From Nonomuraea muscovyensis (lineage in GTDB: Bacteria > Actinomycetota > Actinomycetes > Streptosporangiales > Streptosporangiaceae), in assembly GCF_014207745.1 (NCBI RefSeq), contig NZ_JACHJB010000002.1:1922001-1986000 (forward strand): DNA of 64,000 nt, in the 5' to 3' direction. Shown piece after piece: positions 1 through 8,227 of the stretch. The notes beneath the pieces were generated by a model. The model was not told the origin of the DNA, made no database searches, and saw only the letters and a program-made list of their open reading frames with translations. How positions within the stretch are numbered: position 1 is the first letter of the stretch; each line of letters begins with the position of its first letter. Position numbers and translations under genes: made by a program.

Positions 1-863
1 CACTGGTCGAGCATGAACGCCGTGTCCTCGGTGTACCCGCCGCCCCTGATCACCTCGTACATGATGCGGAAGAGCTGGAACGGGTCGGCCGCGCCCACCA
101 TGAGGTCGTCGTCGGCGTAGAAGCGCGAGTTGAAGTCGAACCCGCCGAGCTTGCCCTCGCGCAGCAGGAACGCCACGATGAACTCGATGTTCGTGCCGGG
201 GGCGTGGTGGCCGGTGTCGACCACGACCTGGGCCTTGGGGCCGAGCTTGAGGCAGTGGGCGTAGGCGGTGCCCCAGTCGGGCACGTCGGTCGTGTAGAAG
301 GCCGGCTCGAACAGCTTGTACTCCAGCAGGAACCTCTGGTCGTCGCCGAGCCGCTCGTACACGGCGGCCAGCGCCTCGGCCAGCCGGTCCTGCCGGGCGC
401 GGATGTCGTCCTGGCCCGGGTAGTTGGTGCCGTCGGAGAACCACAGCTTGAGCGTGTCGGACCCGGTCTGGTCCATGATGTCCACGCACTCGATCAGGTG
501 GGCCAGCGCCTTCTTGCGGACCACCGGGTCGGGGTGGGTGACGCTGCCGAGCATGTAGTCGTCGTCCTGGAAGACGTTGGAGTTGATCGCGCCGATGCGC
601 ACGCCCTGCTCGGCGGCGTGCCGGGCCAGGTCGGCGTAGTCGTCGACCTTGTCCCACGGGATGTGCAGCGCCACGGTCGGCGCGACGCCCGTGAAGCGGT
701 GCACCTGGGCGGCGTCGGCCAGTTTCTCGTACGGGTCGCGCGGCACCCCCTTCTGCGCGAACACCTTGAACCTGGTGCCTGAGTTCCCGTAGGCCCAGGA
801 CGGCGTCTCGATGCGTTGCCGCCGGAGCTCTTCCTTGATCAAGTTCTTCCCCGATTCAGTCAA
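1..863 (-). CDS. rhaI: L-rhamnose isomerase, partial (C-terminus beyond the left edge)
   Basis: Converts L-rhamnose to L-rhamnulose, the first step of cytoplasmic rhamnose catabolism. About 287 N-terminal residues are visible and the frame runs off the window. The TIM-barrel sequence is of the actinobacterial/Pseudomonas RhaI type, with segments such as LKLWFSDGTNYPGQ, DTGHHAPGTNIEF and GKLGGFDFNSRFY that carry the metal-binding Glu/Asp/His residues of this family. The start is taken as TTG at 863, which overlaps the stop of the mutarotase gene by eight bases and has a GGAGG-type ribosome site at 876-880. It lies in one operon with rhaM, opposite the kinase gene. Family assignment is from recognition of the translation. 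Confidence 0.9.
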   Translation of the reverse strand, partial: MTESGKNLIKEELRRQRIETPSWAYGNSGTRFKVFAQKGVPRDPYEKLADAAQVHRFTGVAPTVALHIPWDKVDDYADLARHAAEQGVRIGAINSNVFQDDDYMLGSVTHPDPVVRKKALAHLIECVDIMDQTGSDTLKLWFSDGTNYPGQDDIRARQDRLAEALAAVYERLGDDQRFLLEYKLFEPAFYTTDVPDWGTAYAHCLKLGPKAQVVVDTGHHAPGTNIEFIVAFLLREGKLGGFDFNSRFYADDDLMVGAADPFQLFRIMYEVIRGGGYTEDTAFMLDQ

Positions 864-1167
864 TGTGGAACACTTCCTCCAGGGTGAGGAACCCCTCGTC
901 AGGCCGTCCCGCCTCGAAGAAGGGCGCCATCTCGGCCTGCCACCTGTCGTTGACGTCCGTCTGCGCCATCCGCCGCTGGGCGGCCTCGAAGTCGTCGGTC
1001 TCCAGGTAGCCGACGAGCAGGCCGTCCTCGCGCAGGAACAGCGAGTAGTTGCCCCAGCCCGCCTTCCGCAGGGCCTCGATCATGTCGGGCCACACGGCCC
1101 GGTGGCGTTCGCGGTACTCGTCGAGTCGCTCACTGCGCACTTTCAGCAGGAAGCACACGCGTTGCAT
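856..1167 (-). CDS. rhaM: L-rhamnose mutarotase
   Basis: Interconverts the alpha and beta anomers of L-rhamnose so that the isomerase is supplied with its preferred form. The 103-residue protein has the family length and the typical start MQRVCFLLKV, followed by RHRAVWPDMIEALRKAGW and the YLETDDFEAA segment. A longer frame extends upstream, but ATG 1167 has a good ribosome site (GGGAAGG) just before it and matches the family start. It is the first gene of a rhaM-rhaI operon and its stop overlaps the rhaI start. It is probably controlled by the LacI-type regulator encoded beyond rhaB, through operators in the divergent region. Confidence 0.93.
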   Translation of the reverse strand: MQRVCFLLKVRSERLDEYRERHRAVWPDMIEALRKAGWGNYSLFLREDGLLVGYLETDDFEAAQRRMAQTDVNDRWQAEMAPFFEAGRPDEGFLTLEEVFHID

Positions 1168-1335
1168 GGCGACCTTCCCTCGCTTCCGGTCACTGGATGA
1201 TCTTCGGTGGTGTGGGGTCCGCGCCGCCGCCGGGAGGGTGGACACCGGCGGGCGTTCGTGGCGAGAGCGGCTCCGAAGGGCTTGCCCGCGTGCGCGAGAG
1301 CGCGTGTGGAGAGTGCACTCATCCGTCCTCCGCGC

Positions 1336-1350
1336 AACAAACGTTTTAAA
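1336..1350. promoter_or_regulatory. Candidate LacI-type operator 1 between rhaM and rhaB
   Basis: The core AAACGTTT at 1339-1346 is a perfect 8-bp palindrome with the central CG that LacI/GalR proteins usually recognise, set in an AT-rich patch in otherwise GC-rich DNA. It lies between the divergent rhaM and rhaB genes. Binding by the LacI protein at 2801-3805 is inferred from proximity. Confidence 0.6.
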
Positions 1351-1422
1351 GGGATGGTCCCGGAATCTAGGGGCTTCGGCCTGCGGGCGTCAATGGGCGC
1401 CTCGGCGATATGGCGGGATCGT

Positions 1423-1440
1423 GATTGATACGTTTTAATC
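1423..1440. promoter_or_regulatory. Candidate LacI-type operator 2 at the rhaB start
   Basis: The 18-mer GATTGATACGTTTTAATC is an imperfect palindrome (14 of 18 positions match its own reverse complement) centred on CG. It ends five bases before the rhaB ATG, so bound repressor would block rhaB transcription or initiation. It shares the ACGTTTTAA core with operator 1, 88 bases upstream. Confidence 0.6.
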
Positions 1441-1445
1441 GGAGG

Positions 1446-2813
1446 ATGCGATTCACCGCTGTGGACCTGGGCGCTTCGAGCGGGCGGGTGATGACCGCCG
1501 ACATCACGCACGAGAAGGTCGAGCTCACCGAGGCGCACCGCTTCGCCAACCGGCCGGTGCGGGTGTCGGGCACCCTGCACTGGGACGTGCTCGGCCTGTA
1601 CCGGGAGATCCTCGACGGGCTGCGCCGGGCGGGGCCGGCCGAGTCGATCGGCATCGACTCCTGGGCCGTGGACTACGGGCTGCTCGACGGCGACGGCAGG
1701 CTGATCGGCAACCCCGTGCACTACCGCGACGGCCGCACCGCCGGGCTCACCGAGCGGGTGGACCCGTACGGGGTGACCGGGCTGCAGTTCCTGCCGTTCA
1801 ACACCGTCAACCAGCTCCGCTGCGACGGCCGCGACGGGCTGCTCGACCGGGCCGCCACGATGCTGCTGATCCCCGACCTGCTCGCGTACTGGCTGACCGG
1901 CGACATCGGGGCCGAGCGCACCAACGCCTCGACGACCGGCCTGTACGACGTGACGCGCCGCGACTGGGCGTGGGACCTCGTCGACCGGCTCGGCCTGCCC
2001 CGCCGCGTCCTGCCGCCGGTCACCGAGGACCCGGCCGGGCCACTGCGCCCGGACGTGGCCGAGGAGATCGGCCACACCACCACGGTGACGCGGGTCGCCT
2101 CGCACGACACCGCCTCGGCCGTCGTGGCGGTGCCCGCCGCCGCGCCCGCCTTCGCCTACATCTCCTGCGGCACGTGGTCGCTGGTCGGCGTGGAGTTGCC
2201 GGCCCCGGTGCTCACCGAGGAGAGCCGCCTGGCGAACTTCACCAACGAGGCGGGCGTCGACGGCACGACCCGCTACCTGCGCAACGTCATGGGCCTGTGG
2301 ATCTTGCAGGAGTGCCTGCGCGTCTGGGGCTCCCCCGACCTCGCGCCCCTGCTGGCCGAGGCCGAGCGGGTCCGGATCGACATAGTCGTCGACCCCGACG
2401 ACCCGACGTTCCTGCCGCCCGGCGACATGCCGGCCCGGATCGCCGCCTACTGCGCCCGTACCGGGCAGCGCGCGCCGGAGGGTCCGGCGCAGGCCGTACG
2501 ATGCATCCTGCAGAGCCTCGCTCTCGCCTACCAGCGGGCCGTCGCCGACGCCACCCGCCTGAGCGGGCGGAAGGTGGAGGTCGTCCATCTGGTCGGTGGT
2601 GGATCGCGCAACGAACTGCTGTGCCGGTTGACGGCCGACGCGACAGGGCTCCCGGTGGTCGCCGGGCCCGTCGAGGCGACCGCGCTCGGCAACGCGCTCG
2701 TGCAGGCGCGGGCACGCGGCCTGGTCGGCGACCTGGCGCAGATGCGGGATCTGGTACGGCGGAGCGCTGACGTGCGCACCTACGAGCCACGGGAACGGCC
2801 ATGGGGACAGTGA
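1446..2813 (+). CDS. rhaB: Rhamnulokinase
   Basis: ATP-dependent FGGY-family kinase that phosphorylates L-rhamnulose at O-1. The N-terminus MRFTAVDLGASSGRVM carries the phosphate-binding DLGASSGR motif; IGIDSWAVDYGLLD and later HLVGGGSRNELLCRLTADA are also typical. At 455 residues it has near the usual family length. Start choice is uncertain: ATG 1446 directly abuts GGAGG at 1441-1445, so the in-frame GTG at 1461 (starting at VDLGASSGR) or an upstream TTG at 1425 are alternatives; 1446 agrees best with family N-termini. Its 3' end overlaps the LacI gene by 13 bases, indicating co-transcription. Confidence 0.92.
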   Translation: MRFTAVDLGASSGRVMTADITHEKVELTEAHRFANRPVRVSGTLHWDVLGLYREILDGLRRAGPAESIGIDSWAVDYGLLDGDGRLIGNPVHYRDGRTAGLTERVDPYGVTGLQFLPFNTVNQLRCDGRDGLLDRAATMLLIPDLLAYWLTGDIGAERTNASTTGLYDVTRRDWAWDLVDRLGLPRRVLPPVTEDPAGPLRPDVAEEIGHTTTVTRVASHDTASAVVAVPAAAPAFAYISCGTWSLVGVELPAPVLTEESRLANFTNEAGVDGTTRYLRNVMGLWILQECLRVWGSPDLAPLLAEAERVRIDIVVDPDDPTFLPPGDMPARIAAYCARTGQRAPEGPAQAVRCILQSLALAYQRAVADATRLSGRKVEVVHLVGGGSRNELLCRLTADATGLPVVAGPVEATALGNALVQARARGLVGDLAQMRDLVRRSADVRTYEPRERPWGQ

Positions 2814-3805
2814 GCATCAAGGACGTCGCGGCCAGGGCCGGGGTGTCCCCCGGCACCGTGTCCAACGTGCTCAACCGCCCCGAGAAGGTCGCCGGCGACA
2901 CCCGCACCCGCGTCGAGGCGGCCATCAAGGACCTCGGCTTCGTCCGGCACGGCTCGGCCTCCACGCTTCGGGCCGGCCACAGCCGCACCATCGGCCTGTC
3001 GGTGATCGACATCGGCAACCCGTTCTTCACCGACGTCGCGGCCGGCGTCGAGGACGTGGCCAGCGAGCGCGGCTACGCCGTCATCCTGGGCAACTCCTCC
3101 GGCAGCCGGGCGAAGGAGGAGCGCAACCTGCTCGTCTTCGCCGAGCAACGGGTGCGCGGCGTGCTGATCACGCCGTCCGACGAGGACGCCTCCCGGCTCG
3201 ACCGGCTGCGCGAGCGCGGCATCAGCATGGTGCTGGTGGACCACCCGGCCGAGCAGTCGGGCCAGTGCGCGGTGGCGGTCAACGACGTGACCGGCGGCGC
3301 CATGGCGGTCGCCCACCTGCTGGGCGGCGGGGCCGAGCGCCTCGGTTACGTCACCGGCCCGGCCACGATCCGGCAGTGCCAGGACCGGCGGCGCGGCGCC
3401 GAGCAGGCGCTCGCCACAGCCGGGCGCGACCCCGGCAGCCTCGTCGAGATCGCGATGCCGGCGATGACGGCCAGGGCCGGCCAGCAGGCCGCCGAGAAGC
3501 TGCTCGCCGACGGCTCGCTGCCCGACGCGCTGTTCTGCGCCAACGACCTGCTGGCGCTGGGCATGCTGCGGGGCCTGCTGCACGCCGGGGTCAGGGTGCC
3601 CGACGACGTCTCGCTGATCGGGTACGACGACATCGACTTCGCCTCCGCCTCGACCGTGTCGCTGTCGTCGGTGCGCCAGCCGACGTACAAGCTCGGGCGG
3701 GTGGCCACGGAGCTGCTCCTCGACGAGTGCGACAACCCCGACACCCACGCGCACCAGCAGATCATGTTCCAGCCCGATCTCGTCGTGCGGGAGTCCACGA
3801 GGTAG
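2801..3805 (+). CDS. LacI-family transcriptional regulator, probable rhamnose repressor
   Basis: The 334-residue protein has an N-terminal LacI helix-turn-helix (VSIKDVAARAGVSPGTVSNV, about residues 4-23) and hinge, then a periplasmic-binding-like sensor domain with VIDIGNPFFTDVAAGVEDVA and the C-terminal CANDLLALGMLRGL and IGYDDIDFA motifs. The gene overlaps rhaB, so the regulator is likely made with the kinase. The nearby AAACGTTT-type palindromes at about 1339 and 1423 are its probable targets, and an L-rhamnose pathway sugar its likely inducer. The effector is inferred only from context. Confidence 0.9.
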   Translation: MGTVSIKDVAARAGVSPGTVSNVLNRPEKVAGDTRTRVEAAIKDLGFVRHGSASTLRAGHSRTIGLSVIDIGNPFFTDVAAGVEDVASERGYAVILGNSSGSRAKEERNLLVFAEQRVRGVLITPSDEDASRLDRLRERGISMVLVDHPAEQSGQCAVAVNDVTGGAMAVAHLLGGGAERLGYVTGPATIRQCQDRRRGAEQALATAGRDPGSLVEIAMPAMTARAGQQAAEKLLADGSLPDALFCANDLLALGMLRGLLHAGVRVPDDVSLIGYDDIDFASASTVSLSSVRQPTYKLGRVATELLLDECDNPDTHAHQQIMFQPDLVVRESTR

Positions 3806-3841
3806 GTTGTGGCCCTAACCGGATGACGGGGGTCGGCCAGG

Positions 3842-4459
3842 ATGTCCAACACTGTGCGTCACCTGCTCGGGCTGGTCGCCGGCCTCCTGCTCCCGCCGCC
3901 GGCCGCCCTCGCGCTGGCGTACGGGGTCGGCGAGATCACCGTGGGCTTCCAGCGCTACCTCCAGGCGTCGGTGCCCGGCCTGGGCGCGCTCGTGGTCGCC
4001 GGGGTGCTGCTGGCGTTCCTGCTGGGCTCGCGCCTGTCGCCGGTCGCCTCGCTCCTCGGCGGGCTGCTCTACACCGCGGTCGGGCTGGTGCCCGTGGTGG
4101 AGCTGTCGGGCGTGCGCGTCCTGCCCGACGGCCTGCTCGACGGCGTCCTCGGGCTCGGGTTCCGGACCATGCTCTACACGTGGATGCTCCTGGTGCTCGG
4201 GGTGGCCATGCTGGTGGCGTCGGCGTTCCCGTCGCGCTGGCGGGCCGCGCGGCCGCCCGCGGTCGTCACGCCCGGCCACGGGTACGGAGCTCCCTACCCG
4301 CCCGGCCCCGGCCCCGGCCCGAGCCCGCACGGCGGTTACGTGAGCGGCCACCAGGGCGGTCACCAGGGCGACCGGCCCGGCGCTCCCGAGGCCGCGCCTC
4401 CTCCGCGGTACCCCTCGCCGGGATCCCAGGACGTCACCCGGCCGATGCACCGCGAGTGA
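3842..4459 (+). CDS. Membrane protein of unknown function with a Pro/Gly-rich tail
   Basis: The 205-residue protein has about four hydrophobic segments: roughly residues 5-30, 40-60, 63-85 and 100-128. A cytoplasmic-looking tail rich in Pro, Gly, His and Tyr follows (for example PYPPGPGPGPSPHGGY). I do not recognise a family. Proteins of this shape are common in actinomycetes as conserved hypotheticals. The start ATG follows closely on the rhamnose regulator (36-base gap), but there is no functional reason to tie it to rhamnose use. Confidence 0.7.
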   Translation: MSNTVRHLLGLVAGLLLPPPAALALAYGVGEITVGFQRYLQASVPGLGALVVAGVLLAFLLGSRLSPVASLLGGLLYTAVGLVPVVELSGVRVLPDGLLDGVLGLGFRTMLYTWMLLVLGVAMLVASAFPSRWRAARPPAVVTPGHGYGAPYPPGPGPGPSPHGGYVSGHQGGHQGDRPGAPEAAPPPRYPSPGSQDVTRPMHRE

Positions 4460-4487
4460 CGGGGACGCGGGCTGGCAGAATGCCGCC

Positions 4488-5093
4488 ATGCGCGAGACGA
4501 AGATCGGCGACTTCCTGGACCGGCTGGCCGACCGGGTGCCCGCACCCGGCGGCGGGGCGAGCGCGGCGCTGCACGCGGCGCAGGCGGCGGCCCTGCTGGG
4601 CATGGTGGCCCGCTACAGCACCGGCGAGAGGTACGCCGCGCACGCCGAGACCATCGCCGCCGTGACGGCAGAGACCGACACGCTGCGGGAGCGGGCGCTG
4701 CGGCTCGCCGAGGAGGACTCCGCGGCGTTCACCGCGGTCACCGACGCCTACCGGCTGCCCAAGGGCGAGGACCGCGGCGCGGCCATCGCGGCGGCCCTCG
4801 CCGGCGCCGCCGAGCCGCCCGCCGCCGTCGTGGAGACGGCCGCCCGGCTGGTCGAGCTGAGCGAGGCGCTGCTGCCGATCGGCAACCGCAACGTCGTCAC
4901 CGATGTCGCCGCCGCCGCCGAGGCGGCGCGCGCCGCGCTCACCACCGGACGGGTGAACGTCGAGGTCAACGTGGGCGGCATCAAGGACGAGGCCGTGGCC
5001 GGCGCGCTGCGCGAGCGGCTGGCCGGGGTGGATGCGGCCGTCGCCAGGGCCGAACGGGTGACGGCGGCGGTGCGCGAGGAGATCACGTCGTGA
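4488..5093 (+). CDS. fchA: Cyclodeaminase/methenyl-THF cyclohydrolase-family protein
   Basis: All-helical FTCD_C-family protein of 201 residues. The family includes formiminotransferase cyclodeaminase and bacterial methenyltetrahydrofolate cyclohydrolases (FchA). The conserved N-terminal block FLDRLADRVPAPGGGASAAL and the NRNVVTDVAAAAEAARAAL segment are clear. A CAGAAT hexamer six bases before ATG 4488 suggests a leaderless transcript. Its stop overlaps the start of the folD-like gene (GTGA), so the two products are translationally coupled. Because the FolD partner lacks the lysine used for the cyclohydrolase step, this protein may supply that activity. A deaminase role is possible but there is no histidine-degradation gene nearby. 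Confidence 0.85.
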   Translation: MRETKIGDFLDRLADRVPAPGGGASAALHAAQAAALLGMVARYSTGERYAAHAETIAAVTAETDTLRERALRLAEEDSAAFTAVTDAYRLPKGEDRGAAIAAALAGAAEPPAAVVETAARLVELSEALLPIGNRNVVTDVAAAAEAARAALTTGRVNVEVNVGGIKDEAVAGALRERLAGVDAAVARAERVTAAVREEITS

Positions 5094-5965
5094 CGGAACA
5101 CACGAGCGGGACCGCACCGGCGGGCGTGGAGCTGCGCGGCAGGGAACTGGCGGCGGCGATCAGGGCCGAGACCGCCGAGCGGGTGTCCGCCGGGCGGCGT
5201 TCCGGGCGTCCCCGGCCGAGGCTGGCCGTGGTGGTGGCCACCGCCGACGAGGCGACCCTGTGGTACGTGCGGTCGATCGCCAAGGCGGCGGAGGGCGTGG
5301 GCATCGCCTGCGACCTCGTGGACCTGGGCCCGGCCGCCCGCCCGCAGGAGATCCGGGCCACGCTGGAGCGGCTCGGCGCCGATCCGGACGTGCACGGCGT
5401 CATGCTGCAGACGCCTCTCCCCGAGGGCGCCTCCGCGCAGGAGCTGGCCGCCGCCATCGACCCGGCCAAGGACGTCGACGGCGCCAACCCGCTCTCGCTC
5501 GGCCGGCTCGCCGCGGGGCTGGCCGCGTTCGCGCCGGCCACGGCGGCGGCGGTGCTGGCGCTGCTCGACCGGCACGGCGTCGAACTGCGAGGGGCCAGGG
5601 CCGTGGTCGTCGGCCGGTCCACGGTCGTCGGCAAGCCGCTGGCGCACCTGCTGCTCGACCGGCACTGCACCGTCACCGTCTGCCACTCCCGCACGCGCGA
5701 CCTGGCGGCCGTCACCTCCACCGCCGAGGTGCTGGTGGCCGCCGTGGGCCGGGCGGGCCTCATCGGCGCCGAGCACGTGGCCCCGGGCGCGGTGGTGATC
5801 GACGTCGGCACCAACCCCACGCCCGACGGCGGGCTGACCGGCGACGTGGACTTCGACGCGGTCATCGGCCGGGCGGCGGCGCTGACGCCGGTGCCCGGCG
5901 GGGTCGGCCCGGTCACCACCGCGATCCTGCTGCGCCACACCGCCCAGGCGGCCGGTCTCACGTGA
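5090..5965 (+). CDS. folD: FolD-like methylene-THF dehydrogenase lacking the cyclohydrolase lysine
   Basis: NADP-linked 5,10-methylene-THF dehydrogenase family, 291 residues. Conserved FolD blocks are visible: LQTPLPEG (catalytic-site Gln), DPAKDVDGANPLSLGRL, the nucleotide-binding VVVGRSTVVGKPLAHLLL, VIDVGTNPTPDGGLTGDVDF and LTPVPGGVGPVTTAILL. In the usual Y-V-x-x-K-x-K signature the first lysine, essential for the cyclohydrolase half reaction, is replaced by isoleucine (Y59-V-R-S-I63-A-K65). The gene starts at GTG 5090 inside the fchA stop. The pairing suggests a dehydrogenase-only FolD working with a separate cyclohydrolase. It could be a paralogue of a normal folD elsewhere. Confidence 0.88.
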   Translation: MTEHTSGTAPAGVELRGRELAAAIRAETAERVSAGRRSGRPRPRLAVVVATADEATLWYVRSIAKAAEGVGIACDLVDLGPAARPQEIRATLERLGADPDVHGVMLQTPLPEGASAQELAAAIDPAKDVDGANPLSLGRLAAGLAAFAPATAAAVLALLDRHGVELRGARAVVVGRSTVVGKPLAHLLLDRHCTVTVCHSRTRDLAAVTSTAEVLVAAVGRAGLIGAEHVAPGAVVIDVGTNPTPDGGLTGDVDFDAVIGRAAALTPVPGGVGPVTTAILLRHTAQAAGLT

Positions 5966-6102
5966 CCCGCCGGGGGCACGGCCGGACGGCGGTTTCGCTC
6001 CCCCGCCCCGGCATGGTCCACCAGTGGTTCCCCAGTGGTTCACCACGGGAGCGGTACCCGCGACGAGGGCCGGCGCGGATGCCGGCCGGTTGGAGAGCTG
6101 TG

Positions 6103-6822
6103 ATGGGTGAGGTCCTGGTCGTGCAGAACAGCCGCAGCGGCGGCCCCGGCCGGTTCGGCGGCTGGCTGGAGGAGGCGGGGCTGCGGCTGGACGTGGTCCA
6201 CGCCTACGACGGCGCGGCCGTGCCCGACGCCCTCCGGCACGACGCCATGATCATGATGGGCGGCGGCTACCTGCCCGGCGAGGACGACCGCGCGCCCTGG
6301 CTGGCGCCCACCCGGAGCCTGGTGGCCGAGGCGCTGGAGCGGGACGTCCCGTTCTTCGGCATCTGCCTGGGCGGGCAGATGGTCGCCGAGGTGGCGGGCG
6401 GCGAGGTGACGGGCGACGTGGGCGCGCCCGAGAACGGCAGCGTGCCGGTCACGCTCCGGCCCGAGGCGGCGGGCGACCCGCTGTTCCGCGACCTGCCGGG
6501 GGTGGTGCCGGCCATCGAGCACCACGTCGACGCGATCACCGCGCTGCCGCCGGGGGCGGTGTGGCTGGCCGAGACGGCCGCCTGCCCTTACCAGGCGTTC
6601 CGGGTCGGCTCGCGGGCCTGGGGGGTGCAGTTCCACCCGGAGGTGCTGCCCGAGCGCATCCGCACCTGGGAGGTGAACGGGTTCGACCCGGACGAGGTGT
6701 ACGCGCGGGCGGTGGCGGACGAGCCCGTCTCGACGCCCATCTGGCGGGAGGTGGCCGCCCGCTTCGCCCAGGTCGTCCTGCACGCGGGCGAGCCGTACGC
6801 GGCGGCCGGGTCCGCGCCCTGA
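6103..6822 (+). CDS. Class I glutamine amidotransferase-like protein
   Basis: The 239-residue protein has the full triad region of class I glutamine amidotransferases: the nucleophile elbow FGICLGGQM (Cys in GICLGG) and the VQFHPEVLPE segment with the catalytic His-Glu pair. It resembles stand-alone GuaA-like or carbamoyl-phosphate-like GATase domains found as single proteins in actinomycetes; no synthetase domain is attached or adjacent. The start ATG 6103 has GGAG at 6092-6095; an in-frame upstream ATG at 6079 lacks one. The 137-base upstream gap contains a short direct repeat of CCAGTGGTTC. The amide acceptor is unknown. Confidence 0.85.
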   Translation: MGEVLVVQNSRSGGPGRFGGWLEEAGLRLDVVHAYDGAAVPDALRHDAMIMMGGGYLPGEDDRAPWLAPTRSLVAEALERDVPFFGICLGGQMVAEVAGGEVTGDVGAPENGSVPVTLRPEAAGDPLFRDLPGVVPAIEHHVDAITALPPGAVWLAETAACPYQAFRVGSRAWGVQFHPEVLPERIRTWEVNGFDPDEVYARAVADEPVSTPIWREVAARFAQVVLHAGEPYAAAGSAP

Positions 6823-6828
6823 CCGGCG

Positions 6829-6852
6829 GCCGGGCGGCGGAGACCGCCCGGC
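6829..6852. terminator. Hairpin between convergent genes
   Basis: GCCGGGCGG at 6829-6837 pairs with CCGCCCGGC at 6844-6852 around a six-base loop. There is no T tract, as is common for actinobacterial hairpins. Its place between the convergent amidotransferase and hydrolase genes supports a bidirectional terminator. Confidence 0.5.
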
Positions 6853-6988
6853 GGCGCCGCCCGCGCCGGCGCGAATGCCCACGGCTGTCCCCGTCCCTGT
6901 ACGCGCGTCCGAAATCTGATGATCATAGCCGGAGGACGGTGTCACGCGCGGATCCCGGGCGCGCGGCGGAACTCCCTTGCGGGGGTGG

Positions 6989-8128
6989 TCAGCGTGGGGA
7001 GTCGGGGGTTTCGCCGAGGACGGCTCGGGCGGTGGCGTGCCAGATGGGGGTGCGAGGGTCGATCACGGCGAAGTGGTCGCCGGACATTTCCAGAAATGTC
7101 ACATCATCCCCGGCTGCCTGGGCGGCGCGGGCGTACCGGCGGCCGAAATCCACCAGGTCCAGTTCGTCGCCCGTCCCCTGCACGACGAGCTGGGGCACCC
7201 CGATCGGCAGCCGGTGCAGCGGGCTGGCCGAGCCGTACACTTGGGCCGCCTCGTCCGGAGCGGCGCCCAGCGCGCCGGCGACCGCGCCCGCGCCGAGCCA
7301 TCGCCGGGCCGCCTCCACCAGGTCGAGCATCCCCGCGAGCGAGACGACCAGCGAGGCGCGGGCCCCGTCGGCGGCGGCGCGCAGGACGAGCTGCGCCCCC
7401 GCCGAGTGGCCGGCCAGCACCGTCCGGGCCCGGTCCACGGGGACGTCCAGGCCGTCCAGGGCGCGCAGTCCCGCGGCCACGTCGGCGGTGGTGGCCTGCC
7501 AGCCGTGCAGGTCGGGGCGGCGGTATTCGAGGTTCCAGACGGCCAGGCCGCGGCGTACGAGGTCGAGGGCGAGCGCGTCCATGAGGTCGGCGGCCCAGAC
7601 CGACCGCCAGTTGCCGCCGTGCACGAGCGCCACGACCGGTGGCGGGGACCCGCCGGGCGGTGTCCGGGGAAGGTACAGCTCGGCCCACTGGTCGTGGTGC
7701 GGACCGTACGGGACGCGGCGGCGCGGCCAGGCGAGGCGGCCGACGGCGTGCCTGATCGCCCAGGGCAGCCCCTCGATGCCGCGCCCGTGCAGGTGGGAGC
7801 CGCCCTCCCCCACCTCGGCGTGGTCCACCCGGGCCAGGTCCAGCCACACGACCGGGCCCATCGCCGCCGTCATGAGGGACCGCGCCCCGGGATCGGGCCC
7901 GGGGACGACCACCACCGCCCGGCCCCGCTCGCCCCCCGGACCGCCGGGGGTCGTCGCCGGGTCCGGGGACGTGGCGGCGCGGACGTGCGCCAGGAACTGA
8001 GCCCCGTCGGCGGCGTGCGCGACCGTGCCGCGGACCCCGAGGGCCGCGAACTCGCGTCCGGCCGTCTCGTCGAGCAGGGCCGGATCGGCGGCCAGACCGG
8101 GCCCGACGACCACCACGGCATGCCTCAT
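6989..8128 (-). CDS. Alpha/beta hydrolase fused to a degenerate type II dehydroquinase-like domain
   Basis: A 379-residue two-domain protein. Residues about 135-379 form an alpha/beta hydrolase of the esterase/kynurenine-formamidase type: oxyanion motif HGGNW, nucleophile elbow GHSAG and the terminal SGDHF histidine. Residues 1 to about 125 read like a type II 3-dehydroquinate dehydratase fold (AHAADGAQFLAHVRAA; PVVWLDLARVDHAE; GRGIEGLPWAIRHA), but the catalytic loop and the Asn/His/Arg residues are missing. ATG 8128 lies seven bases after TAGGGT, suggesting a leaderless message. The substrate is unknown; an esterase or amidase is likely. Confidence 0.75.
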   Translation of the reverse strand: MRHAVVVVGPGLAADPALLDETAGREFAALGVRGTVAHAADGAQFLAHVRAATSPDPATTPGGPGGERGRAVVVVPGPDPGARSLMTAAMGPVVWLDLARVDHAEVGEGGSHLHGRGIEGLPWAIRHAVGRLAWPRRRVPYGPHHDQWAELYLPRTPPGGSPPPVVALVHGGNWRSVWAADLMDALALDLVRRGLAVWNLEYRRPDLHGWQATTADVAAGLRALDGLDVPVDRARTVLAGHSAGAQLVLRAAADGARASLVVSLAGMLDLVEAARRWLGAGAVAGALGAAPDEAAQVYGSASPLHRLPIGVPQLVVQGTGDELDLVDFGRRYARAAQAAGDDVTFLEMSGDHFAVIDPRTPIWHATARAVLGETPDSPR

Positions 8129-8227
8129 GGCCCCGACCCTACAGAAGATCTCCCAACGCGACCTTTAGCGACCTTCAGACGGGATACGTATGCGCGGAAC
8201 GCCGTCACAAGGAGGGAGCCGGAACCC

